Below, piece after piece: positions 36,527 to 45,720 of a DNA stretch of 64,000 nt. The translations under genes and the position numbers were made by a program. Numbering within the stretch: position 1 is the first letter of the stretch; every line of letters begins with the position of its first letter. The stretch is from positions 152,342 to 216,341 of the forward strand of contig NZ_JAIRAU010000035.1 in the NCBI RefSeq assembly GCF_020073745.1, read 5' to 3'. Source of the DNA: Nannocystis pusilla (lineage in GTDB: Bacteria > Myxococcota_A > Polyangia > Nannocystales > Nannocystaceae). The notes below the pieces were generated by a model. It made no database searches, was not told where the DNA came from, and saw only the letters and a program-made list of their open reading frames with translations.

Positions 36527-38488
36527 ATGATCCGCCCGGTCCCTTCGGTGAGCTCGATCCGCGCGGGTCACCTCGATCTCCCCGCCGCCGACCTGCTCGC
36601 CTGGGCCGGCCTCGCCGTCGTCAACGCCGGCTTCATCGCCGCGCGCCCGCTGCCCGGCGCCGGCCTGCGCGTGCGCGCCCTGACCCATTTGTTCGACGCC
36701 GGCCAGTTGCTGTTCCTCGGCCTGGTCGCCGCCGGCACGGCCGTGCTGTGGACCAGGTTCGCGCCGCGACGCGTCCCCGCCGTCGCGGCGCTGAGCCTCC
36801 TCGCGCTCGTCCTCGCCTTCCTCTTCCTCTCGTCCGACCTCGAGAACTTCGCCCTGCGGATCGCCGGCCGCGAGCGGGCCGACGCGCTGCGCATACCCGC
36901 GCTCTTCGCCCTCGCGCAGGTCGTCCCGCTCGCGCACCTGGTCGGTCGGCGCATGGCCCGACCGCGCCTGCGCGGGCTCGCCGTGGCGCTCGCGCTGACG
37001 GCCGCGCTCGTCAACCCGCTGATCTTGCCGGTCGACTACCCGGGCCTCCACGCCCTCGTCAGCTGGAGCGCCGCCACTCTCGCCGCCGCGGCGCTCGTCG
37101 GCCTGCGCGTGCCCTTCCGGTTGCGCGCCGCGCCGCGCCGCGTCCTCCTCGCCGTGCTCGCGCTCCTCGCCGTCGCCACCGTCGGCATCGAGCCGATCAA
37201 CGCCGTGCGCGTCGAGTTGACCCGCCTCGACTCCGCGATCCTCGCCGCCCACGTCCCGCCGTGGCGCGCCCCCGTCGACGACTCGCAGTACCGCCACATC
37301 CCGATCGCCCCCGAGCTCGCCCCGTGGTTCGCCTCGCGAGCCGACGAGCCGGAGGTCGCCGCCAGCGAGCCGCCGCTGCTGCCGCCCGACGCCATCGTCC
37401 TCTTCTTCACCCTCGACTCGATGCGCGCCGAGGTCCTGCAGAACCCGCGCAACCGCGCCCTGTTGCCCACCTTGCACCGCTGGCGCGACGCCGGCTTCTA
37501 CGTCCCGCGGGCGATCTCCCCCTCGACCGTCACCCGCTTCACCCTCGCCAGCCTGTTCACCGGCGTCGAGGTGCCGCAGCTGCACTGGGCCCGCGACAGC
37601 GCCACCCAGGGCTCGCTCGTCAAGGAGGATCGGCCCCGGGTCGCCGACCTGTTGACCGCGCGCGGCGTCACCACCGTCCACGTGATCAGTCAGTTCGAGC
37701 TCGTCAACCACGTCAACAAGATCGGCCGCGGCTTCTCCGAGGAGATCGAGGTCCCGCTGCAGCCCGGCGATCGCCTGGCCTACGCGCCCGCGGTGATGGA
37801 CGCGATCCTCGTGCGCCTGCGGCAGCACCGCGACGGCCCGCTGTTCCTCTTCAGCCACTTCATGGACGCGCACCACCCGTTCGACTCCGGCGAGCGGCGG
37901 GGCCACGCCTACGAGCGCCACGTGTCCGAGCTGGCCAACATCGACCGCGAGCTCGCGCGCCTCGACGCCTGGCTCACCGAGGCCGGACTGTGGCCGCGCA
38001 CGCTCGTCATCGTCAGCGCCGACCACGGGCAGGCGTTCGGCCAGCACGGCGTGAAGCACCACGGCGGCCCGCCCTACGAGGAGCAGTGCCGCGTCCCGCT
38101 CGTCGTCGTCGGCCCGGCCGTGCCCGCGCGCACCAGCCCGTGCGACCTCCCGCTCCTCGACCTCTCGCCGACCCTCCTCGACCTGTTCGGCGTCGCCGCC
38201 CCCGGCCCCTTCATCGGCCGCTCGCTCGTCCCCGCCCTGCGCGGCGAACCTCCGCTGTGCGGCCGCCCGGTCCTCAGCACCACCTGGGACGTGTTCGCCC
38301 TGCTCCTGCCCGAGGGCCTCAAGATCATCGACAACCGCCGCAAGCGGACCCTCGAGGTCTACGACCTGCAGGCCGACCCGCGCGAGACGCAAAACCTGTG
38401 CGACGGCGACCCGGCCGGCTGCGACCAGCGCATCGGTCTGCTCCGCCGCTACCTCGAGCTGCACGGCGCGATCGCGGCGCCCCGCTGA
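36527..38488 (+). CDS. Membrane-anchored sulfatase/alkaline-phosphatase-superfamily protein
   Basis: A 653-residue integral membrane protein with about six helices in the first 230 residues, then an extracytoplasmic hydrolase domain from about residue 285. Typical elements are VLFFTLDSMRAEVL (first metal aspartate), AISPSTVTRFTLASLFTG (the nucleophile Thr/Ser region, with no Cys/Ser formylglycine CxPxR motif), and LVIVSADHGQAFGQHG (metal-binding DH), then LVVVGPAVPA. The layout is that of LtaS-like or phosphoethanolamine-transferase-like enzymes rather than a true sulfatase. ATG 36527 is used. It converges on the giant kinase gene with a palindrome at 38500-38521 between the stops. Confidence 0.82.
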   Translation: MIRPVPSVSSIRAGHLDLPAADLLAWAGLAVVNAGFIAARPLPGAGLRVRALTHLFDAGQLLFLGLVAAGTAVLWTRFAPRRVPAVAALSLLALVLAFLFLSSDLENFALRIAGRERADALRIPALFALAQVVPLAHLVGRRMARPRLRGLAVALALTAALVNPLILPVDYPGLHALVSWSAATLAAAALVGLRVPFRLRAAPRRVLLAVLALLAVATVGIEPINAVRVELTRLDSAILAAHVPPWRAPVDDSQYRHIPIAPELAPWFASRADEPEVAASEPPLLPPDAIVLFFTLDSMRAEVLQNPRNRALLPTLHRWRDAGFYVPRAISPSTVTRFTLASLFTGVEVPQLHWARDSATQGSLVKEDRPRVADLLTARGVTTVHVISQFELVNHVNKIGRGFSEEIEVPLQPGDRLAYAPAVMDAILVRLRQHRDGPLFLFSHFMDAHHPFDSGERRGHAYERHVSELANIDRELARLDAWLTEAGLWPRTLVIVSADHGQAFGQHGVKHHGGPPYEEQCRVPLVVVGPAVPARTSPCDLPLLDLSPTLLDLFGVAAPGPFIGRSLVPALRGEPPLCGRPVLSTTWDVFALLLPEGLKIIDNRRKRTLEVYDLQADPRETQNLCDGDPAGCDQRIGLLRRYLELHGAIAAPR

Positions 38489-38499
38489 GCGCGAGGCAC

Positions 38500-38521
38500 G
38501 ACATGTCCGTACGAACATGTC
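38500..38521. terminator. GACATGT...ACATGTC palindrome between convergent genes
   Basis: GACATGT-CCGTACGA-ACATGTC is a 7-bp-arm inverted repeat 11 bp after the sulfatase-like stop and 68 bp from the end of the convergent kinase gene. It is a member of the dispersed family in terminator-like position. Confidence 0.6.
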
Positions 38522-38588
38522 GCCTGCCCGTGTACCGCCCGCGAATTGATGCGTCGGCCGGCGACGAGGACTGCGGGCCCGGCGAGCC

Positions 38589-41500
38589 TCACCGATCGGC
38601 GACGAGCGACCGCCACGCCGGGTCATCGGCGATGCGCCCGGCGAGCGCCGGCTCGCGGCGGAGGCGGTCGCGCACGAGCTCGGGCGCCGCGTCGCTGGCG
38701 ACCGCCCGGACGGCGTGGCTCAGCGCGGCCGGCGGATCGGCCTCGGCGAGCAGCAACGCGAGCGCGAGGTGCGTCTCGGCGCGCTGCGACCCGGCGGAAT
38801 CATCGGGTTCGTCGTCGAGCGCCGCGAGCGCGGCCTCGAAGTCACGGCGCGCCAGGGCAGTGTCTCCGAGCTGGCTGCGGATCTTCGCGCGGGCGTGCAG
38901 CAGCGCTCGCAACGCCCGGCGCGTCGGGGCATCGGCGGCCGCCGTCGCCTCGACGCCCGCGAGCGCGGCGAGCATCGCCTGCTGCACCACCGGATCGTCG
39001 AAGTGATGGCGGGCCAACCCCGGCCAGGTATCGGCGAGCAGCCACAACGCTCGCGGCCCGGTGGCTGCGCGGAGCGTCGGGGCCAGACCGGGGCGGGTCC
39101 GCAGGAGGTGCAGCAGGTCCGCGTCTTCGAGCCCCGGGAGCGCCAGGGCGGCCGTGCGGGTCATGCCGGCGACGTCCTGCAGCGCGTCGTACGCGAGCAT
39201 GGCGATCAACGCGTGGCGCGGCGAGGCGCCCGTATCGTCGCCGAGGATCGCGAGCGCCGCGAGTGGTTCGCCCGCGATCAGCGAACGGGCCGCGCGTGCG
39301 GCGGGGGAGTCATCGACGGGCGCCTCGTCGAGCCGGGCCCCGTGCAGGGAGATCCTGCGGACTTCGGCGACGATCCGGTGCGGAGAGAAGACATCGCCCT
39401 CGTGGCCGAGCACGAGGGTGTAGCGACCCGCGGCCGGTGGCGCCACGGCGCGGTGCTCCGCGAGCGCGCGCATGCCGTCGTCCTCGGCCGCGCAGATCGT
39501 CACGTCGCGGTCGGGGAAGTAGGTCGCGCGGACGACGACGCGGCGACGGGTCGCGGCGGACGCGACGTCGCGCGCCATCAGCTCGCTGCGCTCCTGCGCG
39601 ACGGGCAGGCAATGCGTCCCGTGCCTGCGGAACCTGCGGTCGCCTCGCGCATCGACGCCGACGCCGAGCAGCGGCTGCCCGTCGGCGTCGTGCAGCGCGA
39701 CGCGCAGCTCCGTGTGGTACTCGGCGTGCGTCACCTCGAGCTCGAGCTCGAGCTCGAGCGGCCCGCCGTCCCACCGCACCGGCAGGGCGGCCAGCCGGGT
39801 CTGGGCCGCGAGCGCGTCGACGTGCAGCCCCCCGGACACCGGGTCGAGCCGCAGCGCCGCCGGGCGCTCGAGCTGCCACGCCGGCGCGAACGCCCCGCCG
39901 GAGAAGCGCAGCTCGACCGCCTCACCCGCGTCGAGCAGCGGCGAGAGGCGAGCGAGCACCTCCTCCGCGGCTATCTCTTGGGACAGATTGCGCCGCGGGT
40001 GGGCGCGCAGCTGGCGGGCCGCCGCGAGGGCCTCGCGATGGCGACCGAGCTCGGTCAGCAGCTCGGCGCGGCGCAGCAACGCGGCCGGAGCGAGCTCCGG
40101 GTCGTCGAGGCTGCCGGCGTCGAGCTCGAGCGCCGCCTCGGCCTGTCCGGCGACCGCGAGCAGCGCGGCCGCCCGGTCCATGAAGCGGCGACGCACCGCC
40201 TCGTCGGCCACCAGCGGCCCCGCCGTGCGCAAGATCTCCGCCGCGCTCGCCGGCAGACCGCCCGCGGCGAGCTCGTCGGCGCGGGTCCAGCGGGCGCGCA
40301 GCAGCTCGTCGTGGAGGCCCGCGGGCGGCGGCGCGGACGCGGGCGCCGGCGCGGGCGCGGGCGGCAGCGGCGTGTCGCCGAGGCCGAGGCCCCACAGCGC
40401 GTGCTCGTCGTCGGCGATCAGCAGCGCGTGGCCCGGGCCGTCGCCCACGCGCACCGCCGCGAGCGGCGAGCTGTGCCCGAGGATCAGCGGCGAGAGCTCG
40501 CCGTCGTCGGCTTGCCGGACGAGCATGGTGTGGATCAGGCCCCCGCCGCGGATCGGGAGCGCGAGCTCGTCGCGACCGTCGCCGTCGAGGTCGGCCGCGA
40601 TCATGACGCCGTCGACGACATCGAGCGCCAGCTCGTTCGGCGGCGGCATGTGCAGTCGGGTCACCAGGGACTCGCCGGTCCAGCGCAGCAGGTGGACGCC
40701 GGGCGCCTCGCCGAAGTGAGGCGGCTCGGGGAACACGTCGGCGTTGGATCCGTGGTCGTCGCGCAGCGCCACGAGCACGAGCTCTCCGTCGGGCCGCCGC
40801 AGCACGCCCAGGCTCTTCACCCAGCCGAAAGGACGGCGAGCGACGAGCTCGAGCCGCCCGGCCGCGTCGGCGTGGAACACCCGCAGGTCGAACGCGCGAG
40901 ACGGTCCGAACGCCGCGACGATCTCCTGCACGCCGTCGCCGTCGAGGTCGGCCGCGATCATGTCCTCGAGGTCGGAGTCGGTCCGCCCGCTGGCCGCGTG
41001 GGCTTCCCGCGGCACGCCGTCGGCCTCCAGGACGTGGAATCCGCGCAGCGGCCATCGGTATCCGAAGTACAGCCCGGGCCGGCCGGTGCCGCCGGCGTCG
41101 ATGATGCCGCGAGGCAGCAGCTCGGCCGGGGCCGGGAAGCGGACGAACGGCTCCTGCGACGCGGCGAGATCGATCAGCCACGCCGTGCCGAGGTGGTACG
41201 TCACGGCCCAGGAGGCCTCGCCGTGCGCGAGGTGGACCTGCCCGTCGCTCCGCCACCGCCGCCCCGGCCGCAACGCGTGATCGAGCAGCACGACGTCGCG
41301 TCCGCCCGCCTCGACCACGGCCGCCAGCCACGGACCACCCGGCGGCAGGGCCATCGCCGCGCTCGCGGTGGTGTCGATCGCCTGCGCCCGCGCGAGCGTC
41401 TGCAGCAGCGGCCCGGCCGCCGTGAAGCGAGACGTCGGTGAGGCATCGACGAGCGCCGCCGCGGTCGCCAGGTCGCGGCGGCGGAGCGCCGCCGTCACGT

Positions 41501-42881
41501 GCAGCTCGCTGTCTCGCGGATCGCCCGGATCGTTCGGGAGCGCCTGCACGACCCGCGACAGCGCCGCCGTGTCCCAGCCCTCGAGATGGATCTCGGCGAT
41601 CCGGCGCAACGCCGCCTGTGCATCCTCGAGCTCCGACGCCTCGGCGTAGGCGCGGGCGTGGTCCGCGAGTGCCCCGTCGCGCTCGCCCGCCGCGCGGCGC
41701 CGGTCGCCGCGGTGCTGCCACGCCCGCACCAGCGCCCGCGTCCCCTGGTGCGCAGGATCGGCGAGGAAGGCCTGGAACGCCGCGGCCGCGCGCTCCGGGT
41801 CCGACTCCGCCTCGACCGCCGCCAGGTGCTCGGCCGCCAGGGCCTCGATGCGCTCGCGGGTCCACGCGCGTCGCAGGTGCAGCGCCACCAGCGTGCCGAC
41901 GAGCGTCACGGCGGCGATCGATGCGATCAGAGCCGTGCGCCGCAGCCGGTCGCGTCGGCGACCCGCCGGGTCCGCCGCGAGCGCCGCGAGCAGCTGCGTC
42001 ATCGTCTGCCAGCGCTCGTCGGGGTCGACGCGGAGCCCGCGGAGCACCACCGCCCGCAGCCACGCGGGCACCTGCGAGTGCGCCGGAGGTCGCACCGCCC
42101 CGGCCAGCGACGCGGCGCGCAGCGTCTCGTAGTTGGCCGCGGCGAACGGGCGCTCGCGGTAGAGGGCCTCGTAGAGCGAGGCGCAGAAGCTGAACACGTC
42201 GCTGCGGACATCGGCTCTCGCGCCGCGGTGCTGCTCGGGAGCCATGTACGCCGGCGTCCCCAGCACGCTCCCGGTGATCGTCAGATCGAGGGCGGCGATC
42301 CGGCGCCCGTCCGGTTCGACCGCGATGTCGCTGCCGGAGTCGCCGATGAGCCCGAAGTCGAGCAGCAGGACGCGCCCGTCCTCGCCGACCATGACGTTGT
42401 CCGGTTTGAAGTCGCGATGCACGAGGCCCGCGCGGTGCACCTCGGCCAGGCCGCGCCCGGCCGCGACGAACAGGTCGACGATCCGCCGACACGGAGCCTC
42501 CGGCTCTGCCTCGGCGAGCTGCTGGCGCAGCGTTCGCCCGCGGACGTACTCCATCGCCAGGAACACCCGCCCGGCCGACGTGTTGACGTCGTAGATCTGC
42601 ACGATGTTGGCGTGCGCCACGCGAGCGAGCGCCTTCGCCTCGCGGATGAAGCGCCCGACGACCGCCGCGCTGCTGCGGTCCGTCCGCAGCATCTTCAGCG
42701 CGACCACCCGATCGAGCACCGCGTCGTAGGCCGCGTGAACCACCCCGACGCCCCCCTGCCCGAGCACGCGCAGCAGGCGATAGCGGCCGATCTGGTGCGT
42801 CGTCGTCGCCGGCTCGGCCGCCCCGCTGCCGACGTTCGACACGACATCGCCGTCACCCGAGCAGTCCCACGTCTCGGCCAT
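38589..42881 (-). CDS. Giant Ser/Thr kinase with FG-GAP-like repeats and TPR-like end
   Basis: A 1430-residue Hanks-type kinase. The catalytic domain (about residues 34-300) has LGQGGVGVVHAAYD, Lys63 in VALKML, LVHRDFKPDNVMV, LLLDFGLIG and GTPAYMAPEQ. A membrane helix follows near residue 340 (ALIASIAAVTLVGTLVAL). The large C-terminal half has at least two FG-GAP/VCBS-type calcium loops (AADLDGDGVQEIVAAFG and AADLDGDGRDELALPI), read as part of a beta-propeller, then beta-rich and helical TPR-like regions. ATG 42881 has GAGG at 7 nt. A sensor propeller fused to a kinase is unusual. Neighbouring genes do not suggest a pathway. Confidence 0.9.
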   Translation of the reverse strand: MAETWDCSGDGDVVSNVGSGAAEPATTTHQIGRYRLLRVLGQGGVGVVHAAYDAVLDRVVALKMLRTDRSSAAVVGRFIREAKALARVAHANIVQIYDVNTSAGRVFLAMEYVRGRTLRQQLAEAEPEAPCRRIVDLFVAAGRGLAEVHRAGLVHRDFKPDNVMVGEDGRVLLLDFGLIGDSGSDIAVEPDGRRIAALDLTITGSVLGTPAYMAPEQHRGARADVRSDVFSFCASLYEALYRERPFAAANYETLRAASLAGAVRPPAHSQVPAWLRAVVLRGLRVDPDERWQTMTQLLAALAADPAGRRRDRLRRTALIASIAAVTLVGTLVALHLRRAWTRERIEALAAEHLAAVEAESDPERAAAAFQAFLADPAHQGTRALVRAWQHRGDRRRAAGERDGALADHARAYAEASELEDAQAALRRIAEIHLEGWDTAALSRVVQALPNDPGDPRDSELHVTAALRRRDLATAAALVDASPTSRFTAAGPLLQTLARAQAIDTTASAAMALPPGGPWLAAVVEAGGRDVVLLDHALRPGRRWRSDGQVHLAHGEASWAVTYHLGTAWLIDLAASQEPFVRFPAPAELLPRGIIDAGGTGRPGLYFGYRWPLRGFHVLEADGVPREAHAASGRTDSDLEDMIAADLDGDGVQEIVAAFGPSRAFDLRVFHADAAGRLELVARRPFGWVKSLGVLRRPDGELVLVALRDDHGSNADVFPEPPHFGEAPGVHLLRWTGESLVTRLHMPPPNELALDVVDGVMIAADLDGDGRDELALPIRGGGLIHTMLVRQADDGELSPLILGHSSPLAAVRVGDGPGHALLIADDEHALWGLGLGDTPLPPAPAPAPASAPPPAGLHDELLRARWTRADELAAGGLPASAAEILRTAGPLVADEAVRRRFMDRAAALLAVAGQAEAALELDAGSLDDPELAPAALLRRAELLTELGRHREALAAARQLRAHPRRNLSQEIAAEEVLARLSPLLDAGEAVELRFSGGAFAPAWQLERPAALRLDPVSGGLHVDALAAQTRLAALPVRWDGGPLELELELEVTHAEYHTELRVALHDADGQPLLGVGVDARGDRRFRRHGTHCLPVAQERSELMARDVASAATRRRVVVRATYFPDRDVTICAAEDDGMRALAEHRAVAPPAAGRYTLVLGHEGDVFSPHRIVAEVRRISLHGARLDEAPVDDSPAARAARSLIAGEPLAALAILGDDTGASPRHALIAMLAYDALQDVAGMTRTAALALPGLEDADLLHLLRTRPGLAPTLRAATGPRALWLLADTWPGLARHHFDDPVVQQAMLAALAGVEATAAADAPTRRALRALLHARAKIRSQLGDTALARRDFEAALAALDDEPDDSAGSQRAETHLALALLLAEADPPAALSHAVRAVASDAAPELVRDRLRREPALAGRIADDPAWRSLVADR

Positions 42882-43010
42882 CGCCGGACCTCGCGCGTGG
42901 TCCGGAGTGCGGATCGGGTCGTGCCCAGGCACCCGACGAGTATGCCTCCTTCTCTCGCCCCGCTCCGTCGCCGGCCCCGGCTGCGCCGCATCGCCCCTCG
43001 CCGCGCCCGG

Positions 43011-43032
43011 GCACATGTCCGAATGCACATGC
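43011..43032. repeat. Dispersed repeat copy
   Basis: GCACATGTCCGAATGCACATGC contains CATGTCC and a GCACATG arm with the family spacing, in the divergent intergenic region. Confidence 0.5.
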
Positions 43033-43267
43033 GCCTCGCCCTCGACGACTTCTCAGCTGTATCTCGCGACAGCTCACCGACTCCGTTGCGATCTCGAGCT
43101 GCACCGCGCGATCGCCGTCCATCGACCCGCGACGTCGAACCCCGCGCGCGATCCCTCGGGACCGCGAGTCGCGCCGCGCGAGCCCACCTCGTGCATATGT
43201 GGGCCTTCCGCGTGACGCGACCTCGCGCCCTGCCTCGCTACAATTTCTTCTCCCCCTCGCAGAGCCC

Positions 43268-43296
43268 TTGACAGCCCCACCTCTTCCCTTTACTTA
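43268..43296 (+). promoter_or_regulatory. Candidate sigma-70-type promoter of arsR-like gene
   Basis: TTGACA (43268-43273) and TACTTA (43291-43296) with a 17-nt spacer form a good sigma-70-type promoter, 41 bp from the ArsR-family ATG. It is the clearest promoter in the window. Confidence 0.65.
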
Positions 43297-43311
43297 ACCA
43301 ACAAGTTCCTT

Positions 43312-43323
43312 AACCGATCGGTT
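43312..43323. promoter_or_regulatory. Candidate ArsR operator
   Basis: AACCGATCGGTT is a perfect 12-bp palindrome between the promoter and the ATG at 43337, and TTAACC recurs just upstream. This position is typical for autorepression by ArsR-family proteins. Confidence 0.6.
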
Positions 43324-43336
43324 CACAAAGCGACTC

Positions 43337-43687
43337 ATGCCGGCCAGCAACCTCGACAGCACCTTCGCCGCCCTCGCCGACCCGACGCGTCGAGCGATCC
43401 TCGCCCGTCTCGCGCAGGGCGAGGCCTCCGTGTCCGAGCTGGCCGCGCCGTTCGCCATGAGCATGCCGGCGATCTCCAAGCACCTGCGGGTGTTGCAGCG
43501 CGCGGGTCTCATCAGCCGCGGGCGCAACGCGCAGCAGCGGCCGTGTCGGCTCGTGGCCGGCCCGCTGCGCGAGGTCGCCGAGTTCGCCGCGCACTACCGC
43601 CGGTTCTGGGACGAGAGCTTCGACCGCCTCGACGACTACCTGCGCGAGCTGCAGGCCGAGGACAAGAAACCGAAGCGCAAGCACTGA
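43337..43687 (+). CDS. ArsR-family transcriptional regulator
   Basis: A 116-residue winged-helix repressor. The recognition features are FAALADPTRRAILARLAQGEASVSELAAPF, then SMPAISKHLRVLQRAGLISRGRNAQQRPCRL, the classic ArsR helix-turn-helix and wing. It lacks the usual metal-binding ELCVCDL box; one cysteine lies in RPCRL. It resembles the subgroup of ArsR regulators paired with SRPBCC/AHSA1 genes, and the next gene is exactly that. Autoregulation through the palindrome at 43312-43323 is likely. Confidence 0.92.
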   Translation: MPASNLDSTFAALADPTRRAILARLAQGEASVSELAAPFAMSMPAISKHLRVLQRAGLISRGRNAQQRPCRLVAGPLREVAEFAAHYRRFWDESFDRLDDYLRELQAEDKKPKRKH

Positions 43688-43784
43688 ATCACCGCCCCTC
43701 GCGGATCATCACGGCCGGGCCCCCGCGCCGTATCGATTCTCATTGTCCATTGCACGGATCGCACCGACGACGACAGGAGAGAGC

Positions 43785-44747
43785 ATGTCCACCGGCAAAC
43801 CCGTATCCCCCGAGTCCACCGCCGACCGAGAATTGGTGATCACCCGAGTCTTCTCCGCCCCGCGCGAGCTGGTGTGGAAGGTCTGGACCGACCCGACGCA
43901 CGTGGTCCGCTGGTGGGGCCCGCGCGGCCACAGCACCACCATCCGCGAGCACGACGTGCGACCCGGCGGCGTGTGGCGCTACGTCATGCACGGCCCCAAC
44001 GGCGTCGATTACGACAACCGGATCCGCTACACCGAGGTCGTCGCGCCCGAGCGCCTCGTCTACCACCACGACGCCGACCGCGACGACGACGACGATCACT
44101 CCTTTCACGTCACCGTCACCTTCCAGACCCGTGGCGAGCAGACCGAGGTCGTCATGCGCACCCTGTTCCGCTCGGCCGCCGTGCGCGACAGGATGGCCCA
44201 GTTCGCCAGAGCCGGCGCCGCCTCGACCTTCGAGCGCCTCGGCGAGCTGCTCGCCGACCTGCCGATCGAGTTCGTCATCACTCGCACCTTCGACGCCCCG
44301 CGGGAGCTGGTCTACCGCGCCTTCACCGAGGCCGAGCGGCTGGCGCAGTGGTGGGGCCCCAGGGGCTTCACGATGCGCGTCCAGCAGCTCGACCTGCGCC
44401 CCGGGGGCACGTGCCATTATTCGCTGCGCGCGAGCGACGGCCGCGAGATGTTTGCGAAATTCACCTACGTCGAGATCGCTCCGCCGGGCCGCGTCTTGTT
44501 CATCGGCGCCTTCACCGACGCCGCGGGCGACGCCGTCCGCCCGCCCTTCCCCGACCCCTGGCCGTCCGAGATCTCGTACACGATGACCCTCACCGAGGAG
44601 GACGGCAGGACCACGGTCACCCTGCGCGGCGTCCCTCACGACGCCACCGCCGTCGAGCGCGCCACCTTCCTCGCCGGCCACTCCAGCATGCAGGGCGGCT
44701 TCGGCAGCGCCTTCGACGAGCTCGCCGCCCAGCTGGCCCGCGGCTGA
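43785..44747 (+). CDS. Tandem AHSA1/SRPBCC-domain protein
   Basis: A 320-residue cytoplasmic protein made of two AHSA1-like domains, each about 150 residues and each with the signature RELVWKVWTDP/RELVYRAFTEA and a WWGPRG motif (domain one RWWGPRGHSTT, domain two QWWGPRGFTMR). Such proteins form a hydrophobic-ligand-binding helix-grip fold; the function in ArsR-AHSA1 pairs is unknown. Two AHSA1 domains in one protein are unusual. ATG 43785 has GGAGAG at 4-6 nt. The C-terminal 3' part is copied at 46191-46300. Confidence 0.88.
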   Translation: MSTGKPVSPESTADRELVITRVFSAPRELVWKVWTDPTHVVRWWGPRGHSTTIREHDVRPGGVWRYVMHGPNGVDYDNRIRYTEVVAPERLVYHHDADRDDDDDHSFHVTVTFQTRGEQTEVVMRTLFRSAAVRDRMAQFARAGAASTFERLGELLADLPIEFVITRTFDAPRELVYRAFTEAERLAQWWGPRGFTMRVQQLDLRPGGTCHYSLRASDGREMFAKFTYVEIAPPGRVLFIGAFTDAAGDAVRPPFPDPWPSEISYTMTLTEEDGRTTVTLRGVPHDATAVERATFLAGHSSMQGGFGSAFDELAAQLARG

Positions 44748-44886
44748 GGAGTTCTTCCACGCCGCGCCCGAGCTCGCGCTCGAGCGCGGGCGCGGCATGT
44801 CCCATGTTGGCCTCACCCCCGACGCACGACGGCACTGCCGTCATTCCGGGGCGAACCCAAATGTCGATCGTCTCGAAAGGCCCAGG

Positions 44887-45720
44887 CTAGGGGAGCCATC
44901 CGGCTTCCAGCCGGTATGCATCCCCGGCATCGACATTTCTCACCCTCATCCGATAGGGCAGATTGAGGCCCCCCACGGGGGTCTCCTCGCGAAAGAACAA
45001 CGAGAACCCGAGGCCGACGGTGTCGGAGTCGATGGGCGTCCACACGCCGGTCGAGGTCTCCTTCTCGACATCGACGGACACGCTGAAGGGCGAAACACCG
45101 CCAGTCTGGCAGATCCCGAACGCGCGGTCCGCAGCAAGCGGGAGCGTGAGAGTCGTGTTGTTGACGGTCTGATTGGGATAGTGCAGGTGGTTCGAGAACC
45201 CGTTCGCCATGTACCGATCCTGGAACATCGTGTGGAACGTGGAGTCCGTGCACGCCCCTCCACCGTTCCAAATGGCGAACATCGGATCGAGCGGGATCTT
45301 GAGGTCGTCGAGGCCGGGCAGGAGCCGCGGCTCTGCTTCGGCTTCGCCGCCTGCGGCCTTCAAGGCGTGATCTTCGAAGAGCGCTTCGGGGATCTCGGCG
45401 TCGGGCTCGAGGGCCATGAAGATCTCGAGCGGCGTAGCATCGAATCGCTCCGAGTACGCGTGAGCGACGGCAGACGAGTCGTTCGGGTACTTCTCCGAGA
45501 GCGCGACGGCGCCATCCGGCGATCCCCCCAGGAACTTGATGATTCCCCCATTCGGGAGGGAAACCCGCGCGATCACGAAATCTCCGGCGTCGAGTTCGGA
45601 GACAGCAGAATCGTCAGGAACCTCGATCGACTCGGCATTCGCCGCCGTGCCGTCGTCACAGCCAGAGATGGAGGTAGCCAACACGAGAGCGGACAAGGAC
45701 GCAAACAGATGCTTGGACAC
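44887..45720 (-). CDS. Hypothetical lipoprotein with lower-GC codon use
   Basis: A 277-residue lipoprotein. The signal HLFASLSALVLATSISGC ends in a lipobox Cys21. The mature part has four cysteines and a beta-rich C-terminal domain (TLTLPLAADRAFGICQTGGVSPFSVSVDVEK, LGFSLFFREETPV). No family is recognised. The GTG 45720 start has GAGG at 6 nt. Base composition here is visibly lower in GC than in neighbouring genes (third positions often A or T), which could reflect transfer or relaxed selection. It lies between the AHSA1 gene and its partial duplicate. Confidence 0.7.
   Translation of the reverse strand: MSKHLFASLSALVLATSISGCDDGTAANAESIEVPDDSAVSELDAGDFVIARVSLPNGGIIKFLGGSPDGAVALSEKYPNDSSAVAHAYSERFDATPLEIFMALEPDAEIPEALFEDHALKAAGGEAEAEPRLLPGLDDLKIPLDPMFAIWNGGGACTDSTFHTMFQDRYMANGFSNHLHYPNQTVNNTTLTLPLAADRAFGICQTGGVSPFSVSVDVEKETSTGVWTPIDSDTVGLGFSLFFREETPVGGLNLPYRMRVRNVDAGDAYRLEAGWLP

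Larger units (their letters stand above)
42882..43336. other. Divergent intergenic region kinase / arsR-like
   Basis: This 455-bp region has no convincing gene. It contains a dispersed-repeat copy at 43011-43032, a good -35/-10 pair at 43268-43296 and a palindrome at 43312-43323, the last two just upstream of the ArsR-family gene. GC content falls towards the 3' end. Confidence 0.6.

Noticed and set aside
36527..38488. True arylsulfatase
   Set aside because: The Cys/Ser-x-Pro-x-Arg formylglycine motif is absent; an SPSTxT segment is found instead.
38715..41441. Long plus-strand frame opposite the giant kinase gene
   Set aside because: It is Arg/Gln/Val-rich without motifs. The minus strand has a complete kinase with catalytic residues.
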